DNA from: Rosenbergiella epipactidis | GTDB taxonomy: Bacteria; Pseudomonadota; Gammaproteobacteria; Enterobacterales; Enterobacteriaceae | Reading direction: 5' to 3' | Length of the DNA stretch: 64,000 bases | NCBI RefSeq assembly: GCF_018494055.1 | Contig: NZ_JABBFQ010000003.1 | Coordinates: forward strand, 62,001 to 126,000 | Shown here: piece by piece, positions 59,633 to 64,000 of the stretch | Position numbering within the stretch: the stretch's first letter is position 1 | Layout: every line of letters begins with the position of its first letter | The notes under the pieces: generated by a model | Told to the model about the DNA's origin: nothing | Databases searched by the model: none | What the model saw: only the letters and a program-made list of their open reading frames with translations | Position numbers and translations under genes: made by a program

Positions 59633-59977
59633 TTATTTGGTCTTGCTTAAGGCTGGCTTGTTATCGATATTAGTCAGAATACCACTGCTGTTGAAGGTCA
59701 ACGTCAGAGTTTGTTGCGTGACTTTTTGATGACCTGGCTCTTGACGGAAGACGTAATACCACACATTGCTACCAAAAGGATCGCTCATCATCGGCGTGCC
59801 GAGGGTGTAAGCAACCTGCTGCTGTGTCATACCAGTATGAATTTTACTGACATCGGTCGCGACCAAGTAATTACCTTGGTTGATATCCGGGCGATAAACT
59901 ACACGTTCCAACGTTGAGCAACCGGCGGTGGTTAATAATAGCGCCGCGGTCGCAGCAGTCAGTATTTTACTGCGCAT
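59633..59977 (-). CDS. bamE: BamE outer-membrane assembly lipoprotein
   Basis: A 114-residue lipoprotein of the BAM complex, with lipobox LTTAGC after the signal peptide and family motifs [11 protein letters not shown] and [23 protein letters not shown]. Start 59977 is preferred (AAGGAAA upstream, direct signal peptide); the frame could extend 13 codons further without benefit. Confidence 0.96.
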   Translation of the reverse strand: MRSKILTAATAALLLTTAGCSTLERVVYRPDINQGNYLVATDVSKIHTGMTQQQVAYTLGTPMMSDPFGSNVWYYVFRQEPGHQKVTQQTLTLTFNSSGILTNIDNKPALSKTK

Positions 59978-60082
59978 GAATCGTTTCCTTTTTCTTGACC
60001 AGTTGCCGACAGGCATAACTTGCCATCACAATAAGTTCACCCTGATCGCAGGGAAGCTAGATGTCGATAATAATAGACCTTA

Positions 60083-60104
60083 CGCCAGATGAAAACCTCT
60101 GGCG
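60083..60104 (-). terminator. Possible recN terminator hairpin
   Basis: CGCCAGA / TCTGGCG inverted repeat 37 bases after the recN stop, with no strong T-run. Confidence 0.4.
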
Positions 60105-60140
60105 CAAGATATGACTGTTATACAGAGAAAAAGTGCCCGA

Positions 60141-61802
60141 TTAGGCGGCTAAAAGTTCTTTAGCGTTGGCTAAGGTGTTGCGGGTAACTTCACTGCCCCC
60201 CAGAAGGCGAGCTAATTCTTTTAAGCGAGCGGCTTTATCTAAATTCACCATGCGAGTCTCTGTCATCGCACCATCGGTGAGTTTACTAATGTAGAAATGA
60301 CCATGACCACATCCAGCGACCTGCGGTAAGTGAGTGACGCATAGCACTTGGGTCGACTCGCCTAATTTACGTAACATTTTGCCAACGATGGCAGCAGTTG
60401 GACCACTAATCCCGACATCAACCTCATCGAAAATCATGGCAGGCGTTTCCATTTTCTTAGCCGTAATGACCTGAACAGCTAAGGCAATACGCGAGAGTTC
60501 CCCACCTGAAACAACTTTACCTAAGGGTTGAAGTGACTGCCCCGGGTTTGCCGAGACGAGAAACTCGATACTGTCAGCACCCTCGGCGGTAAGTTTCTCT
60601 GGCGCGTGGGTAATCACGATATCGAACTGACCATGCGGCATCGCGAGCTGCTGGATAGACTCGGTGATCAATCCTGCTAATTCGCTGGCGAAGTGCTGCC
60701 GTTGCGAAGAAAGTTGTTCAGCCACTGCCACTGCACGTTGATGATAATGGGCGACTTCGGCAGTCAGTTGCTCGATATCCGACTCTACATTCTCTAACTG
60801 CGAATATTCATCCAACAATTGTTGATGCGTACTGTACAGTGTTTCCGGCGTGACATGGTGTTTGCGCGCGAGTGAAACATAACGAGATAGCCGCTGTTCT
60901 AGGCCTTGCAAACGATTAGGGTCTAAATCGATCGCTTCATGATAATGGCGTAGCTCATCGCTCATTTCGCTCAATAAAATAGCGGCATTATCCATCATGC
61001 CCTGCACGGGAGCTAAGCGATCATCCAACGAAACCAGTTCTTGTAAAAGCTGTTGAGATTGGTAAACAAGAGACTGTAAAGAGGCCTCTTCACTCTCAGA
61101 AACCAAATGGACAATTTGTTGGCTTAACGTAATACGTTGGCCACTGCTGGCAAGTTGTTTGTACTCTTCGTCGATTTGCTGATATTCGTCTTCAACCGGC
61201 GCAAACTTATTGAGTTCTTGTAATTGATAATCAAGCAACTCACGGCGTGCCGCGCGATCATTTTTTTGTTGTGTAAGAGCCGCAAGATGGCGACAGCTTT
61301 TGTGCCAGTGATTATAAGCATCACGCATTGCTTCAAGCAGTGAGGGATGGTGGCTGTAAGCATCGAGCAAAGTACGTTGATGATCGGCCTTTAGCAGGAG
61401 TTGGTGGGCATGTTGGCCGTGGATTTGAATAAGCAATTGGCCCAGTTCACGCAATTGTGAGAGAGGGACTGCCGTACCATTGATAAAGCCGCGTGAACGG
61501 CCATCGGCACTGATCACTCGACGCAGCAAACATTCACCTTGGTCATCGAGATGATTATCAATTAACCACTGTTGAGCGGAAGGCGATTTTTTAAGCTGAA
61601 ATCTGGCACAAATATCTGCACGTTGCGCTCCTGGACGAACGGTGTCGGCGTCAGCACGGTTGCCTAAACATAATCCTAAGGCATCGATTGCGATAGACTT
61701 ACCCGCACCGGTTTCGCCAGTGATGGCTGTCATACCCTGTTGGAAATCGATATCCAGTTCGCGAACAATAGCAAAATTACTGATAGTAAGTTGTGCCAGC
61801 AT
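60141..61802 (-). CDS. recN: RecN, SMC-like DNA repair protein
   Basis: A 553-residue double-strand-break repair protein. Start 61802 gives the standard N-terminus [13 protein letters not shown] and Walker A GETGAGKS; longer readings run across the LexA boxes. Two coiled-coil arms fill the middle, and the C-terminal ABC part has [11 protein letters not shown] (signature) and [14 protein letters not shown] (Walker B). Tandem LexA boxes upstream indicate SOS control. Confidence 0.97.
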   Translation of the reverse strand: MLAQLTISNFAIVRELDIDFQQGMTAITGETGAGKSIAIDALGLCLGNRADADTVRPGAQRADICARFQLKKSPSAQQWLIDNHLDDQGECLLRRVISADGRSRGFINGTAVPLSQLRELGQLLIQIHGQHAHQLLLKADHQRTLLDAYSHHPSLLEAMRDAYNHWHKSCRHLAALTQQKNDRAARRELLDYQLQELNKFAPVEDEYQQIDEEYKQLASSGQRITLSQQIVHLVSESEEASLQSLVYQSQQLLQELVSLDDRLAPVQGMMDNAAILLSEMSDELRHYHEAIDLDPNRLQGLEQRLSRYVSLARKHHVTPETLYSTHQQLLDEYSQLENVESDIEQLTAEVAHYHQRAVAVAEQLSSQRQHFASELAGLITESIQQLAMPHGQFDIVITHAPEKLTAEGADSIEFLVSANPGQSLQPLGKVVSGGELSRIALAVQVITAKKMETPAMIFDEVDVGISGPTAAIVGKMLRKLGESTQVLCVTHLPQVAGCGHGHFYISKLTDGAMTETRMVNLDKAARLKELARLLGGSEVTRNTLANAKELLAA

Positions 61803-61810
61803 ATAATCAC

Positions 61811-61844
61811 CTGTATAGAAAAACATGACTGTTTTTTTATACAG
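61811..61844 (-). promoter_or_regulatory. Two LexA boxes at the recN promoter
   Basis: CTGTTTTTTTATACAG (61829-61844) is a perfect CTGT-N8-ACAG site, and CTGTATAGAAAAACAT (61811-61826) has one mismatch. E. coli recN also has multiple LexA sites. Confidence 0.88.
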
Positions 61845-61887
61845 TATAATCATCTTTTTTACTGAGTAAAGACCCGCAGAGAGATTT

Positions 61888-62766
61888 TCAGAATAATTTT
61901 TCTGACCATCCCAACTTCCCAGTAAGCGTGGTGAAATAGTTGTAATCTTTTGGATGAAGGAGGAATAATTCATCTGGACTACGACGAATAATGACTTCTT
62001 CACCTTCTTGAACGGGTAGGGCAAGCTGGCTATCACAACTCACCTCCAGCTCGCTGCGTAAACTGGCAAACCGCAAGCTTATAGTACTACGACTATCGAT
62101 GACCAAGGGACGGGCAGAGAGGGTATGAGGAAACATCGGTACGATAGCTATCGCTTCCAAAGATGGCATCAGAATTGGGCCGCCAGCTGAGAGCGAATAG
62201 GCGGTTGAGCCTGTCGTCGTCGAGATAATTAGACCATCGGAACGCTGCGAAAAGGCAAACTGATTATCGATATACACTTCAAACTCGATCATATGCGCGA
62301 CCTTACCGGGGTGCAGGACGATCTCATTTAACGCAGCAGCGACTCGGGGCTGAGGTTGACTACCGCGTACTGAGGCTTCCAGTAACGCCCGAGAGTCAGT
62401 GATGTACTCTCCGGCTAGCACTTTACTTAGTTCTTCAATTGCGTTGTCCGGATTTAGGTCGGTGAGAAAGCCTAGGTTACCCCGGTTAATCCCTATCACT
62501 TTGATATCGTAACGGGCTAAGACTCGCGCGGCACCCAGCATATTGCCATCACCTCCGATCACCACGGCGAGATCCGCGCTTTGGCCGATTTGGGAAAGGG
62601 TAGCAGTACGTACATTGGGTAATTGCATCTCTCGAGCAATTTGCTCCTCGACGATGACGTCGTATCCTTGTTCACTCAGCCAACAACATAATTGTTCATG
62701 CGTAGACAGTGCGCTCAGATTCCGCGGGTGGCCAACAATTCCGATACAATTAAACAACTTATTCAT
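61888..62766 (-). CDS. nadK: NAD kinase
   Basis: A 292-residue ATP-NAD kinase making NADP. Conserved GGDG loop ([11 protein letters not shown]), [11 protein letters not shown], and [22 protein letters not shown]. Normal length and position next to recN and divergent from grpE. Confidence 0.97.
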   Translation of the reverse strand: MNKLFNCIGIVGHPRNLSALSTHEQLCCWLSEQGYDVIVEEQIAREMQLPNVRTATLSQIGQSADLAVVIGGDGNMLGAARVLARYDIKVIGINRGNLGFLTDLNPDNAIEELSKVLAGEYITDSRALLEASVRGSQPQPRVAAALNEIVLHPGKVAHMIEFEVYIDNQFAFSQRSDGLIISTTTGSTAYSLSAGGPILMPSLEAIAIVPMFPHTLSARPLVIDSRSTISLRFASLRSELEVSCDSQLALPVQEGEEVIIRRSPDELFLLHPKDYNYFTTLTGKLGWSEKLF

Positions 62767-62816
62767 TAGGTAAGGCTTCCTCTTTACGCAAAACTCTCGA
62801 CAATCGATGAGAGTCC

Positions 62817-62844
62817 CTTGAATCCCAGAATTTCATCCCCATAA
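62817..62844 (+). promoter_or_regulatory. Sigma-32 heat-shock promoter of grpE
   Basis: CTTGAA (62817-62822), 14 bases, then CCCCATAA (62837-62844): close to the consensus CTTGAAA-N13-15-CCCCATNT. Confidence 0.85.
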
Positions 62845-62885
62845 TAGCCTTATTGCCGAGATGACTATGAAATGCGGAGATTTTC

Positions 62886-63464
62886 ATGAGTAGTAAAGAA
62901 CAGAATACCCCGAATCAACAAGATCCTGAAGTGCTGAATGCCGAGCAAGCTGAGCAGCAAAATCAACAGGATGCATCAGAAAGCATCGATCCTCGCGACG
63001 AGCGTATTGCTGAGTTAGAAAAAGCGCTGGCGGAATCACAAGGCGGCGTGCGTGAAGCACAAGTTCGTGCGCAGGCTGAAATCGAGAATATTCGTCGACG
63101 CACTGAAATTGATATCGAGAAAGCGCACAAATTTGCGTTGGAAAAATTCGCTAATGAATTATTACCGGTCATCGATAGCCTAGAGCGCGCGTTAGAAGTG
63201 TCTAATAAAGAGAATCCAGAACTGGCTTCGATGGTAGAAGGGATTGAGCTGACGCTTAAGTCTCTGTTAGACGCGGTACGTAAGTTTGGTGTGGAAGTTG
63301 TGGGTGATACCCATGTTCCCTTTAACCCAGATGTACACCAAGCGATGTCGATGATCGAATCGGCTGACGTTGCCCCGAATCATGTCATTATGGTGATGCA
63401 GCGTGGCTATACCTTAAATGGTCGTTTATTACGTCCAGCCATGGTTGCCGTTTCTAAAGCTTAA
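62886..63464 (+). CDS. grpE: GrpE, DnaK nucleotide exchange factor
   Basis: A 192-residue co-chaperone. A long N-terminal helix (residues ~40-90, [23 protein letters not shown]) is followed by the four-helix and beta parts ([57 protein letters not shown]). Heat-shock promoter upstream. Confidence 0.97.
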   Translation: MSSKEQNTPNQQDPEVLNAEQAEQQNQQDASESIDPRDERIAELEKALAESQGGVREAQVRAQAEIENIRRRTEIDIEKAHKFALEKFANELLPVIDSLERALEVSNKENPELASMVEGIELTLKSLLDAVRKFGVEVVGDTHVPFNPDVHQAMSMIESADVAPNHVIMVMQRGYTLNGRLLRPAMVAVSKA

Positions 63465-63481
63465 TGCTGGTGAAAGATAAG

Positions 63482-63509
63482 AAAAGCTGCCCTAGGCAGC
63501 TTTTTTTTT
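63482..63509 (+). terminator. Terminator between grpE and ung (bidirectional)
   Basis: AAGCTGCC-CTA-GGCAGCTT flanked by A-run and nine T. Confidence 0.9.
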
Positions 63510-63510
63510 G

Positions 63511-64000
63511 CTAGTAAACTGACCAATCGATCTCTGCCAAACCTTGTGTAGCGAGGATAGCGTTGGTTTTAGAGAAATGCTGACAACCGAGGAATCCGCG
63601 GTGTGCCGAAAGCGGAGAGGGGTGCGGTGCTTTTAAGACATGGTGACGTGTCGTGTCGATAATTTGCCCTTTTTTCTGAGCATGTGCGCCCCAGAGTAGA
63701 AACACCACACCATCATGATGCTGATTAATCATACTAATCACATGAGAGGTGAAGGTCTCCCAGCCAAGCCCTGCATGGGAATGGGCTTGACCCGCTCTGA
63801 CCGTGAGCACAGTATTGAGTAGCAAGACTCCCTGCGAGGCCCACGACGCAAGATAGCCATGATTGGGACGGGTAAATCCAGGGATATCGGTCACGAGCTC
63901 TTTATAGATATTTACGAGCGAGGGCGGTGGGGCAATGCCGGGTTGCACCGAAAACGCCAAGCCATGTGCCTGGTTCGGACCGTGGTAAGGATCTTGCCCT
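63511..64000 (-). CDS. ung: Uracil-DNA glycosylase, 5' partial
   Basis: The frame is open to the window end, so the N-terminus lies outside. The visible part begins in the catalytic motif [18 protein letters not shown] (Asp water-activator, Tyr blocking residue) and contains LLLNTVLTV, the LLWG motif and the C-terminal [17 protein letters not shown]. It removes uracil from DNA. The ATG at 63960 is internal. Confidence 0.97.
   Translation of the reverse strand, partial: GQDPYHGPNQAHGLAFSVQPGIAPPPSLVNIYKELVTDIPGFTRPNHGYLASWASQGVLLLNTVLTVRAGQAHSHAGLGWETFTSHVISMINQHHDGVVFLLWGAHAQKKGQIIDTTRHHVLKAPHPSPLSAHRGFLGCQHFSKTNAILATQGLAEIDWSVY

Overview
The window looks like an Enterobacterales chromosome of moderate GC. 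The right-hand end carries the classic block grpE / nadK-recN / bamE / rnfH-ratA / smpB-ssrA, the tmRNA tag reads ANDENYALAA, and the accessory genes resemble those of Erwinia/Pantoea/Tatumella-like bacteria. I cannot fix the genus from sequence alone.

Layout. (1) 1-9.6 kb: the end of a type VI secretion (T6SS) cluster, all on the + strand: tssL with an OmpA tail (cut by the window edge), tssM, an unknown gene, vgrG with a strange low-complexity tail, PAAR, a TagK-like gene and tssE. (2) 9.6-12.3 kb: a scar zone with a lone Gtf3-like glycosyltransferase and fused fragments of a LysR regulator, an ABC ATPase and an AhpD-like protein. (3) 12.4-14.2 kb: orphan immunity-like genes, two of them damaged. 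(4) 14.4-17.05 kb: a decayed P4-type satellite, with a primase C-terminal stub, two copies of an iteron-bearing repeat and a lysozyme/periplasmic-protein pair; it starts at an ssrA 3'-end scar. (5) 17.06-57.84 kb: a prophage of about 40.8 kb integrated in the 3' end of ssrA. (6) 57.8-64 kb: core chromosome (ssrA, smpB, ratA, rnfH, bamE, recN, nadK, grpE, partial ung).

The prophage is a mosaic: lambdoid control and replication (int, xis, cI, cro, ymfL-like, an iteron-bearing replication gene, Q), a lysis cassette (two holins, GH19 endolysin, Rz/Rz1), a lambda-type cos/terminase/portal head with a protease-capsid fusion, and a P2-type contractile tail (V, FI, FII, E/E', T, U, X, D, W, J, I, H, G). 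The integrated ends are 29-bp copies of the ssrA 3' end, each preceded by the same ~160-bp terminator-bearing flank.

The most interesting content is cargo that is not needed for phage growth and sits at typical defence positions: a reverse transcriptase with an upstream structured, terminator-ended RNA next to attL (DRT/UG-like); a two-gene AT-rich module of unknown function (24.3-25.9 kb); a PUA/EVE-like plus HNH nuclease (26.3 kb); a membrane protein (27.4 kb); an antisense pair with RexA/RexB-like architecture (30.3-31.9 kb); an orphan DNA methyltransferase; and a zinc-ribbon/PLD-like nuclease beside attR. Repressor control is readable as a set of four 15-bp GTNNC-N5-GGNAC operators, one lying inside the xis-int promoter spacer.
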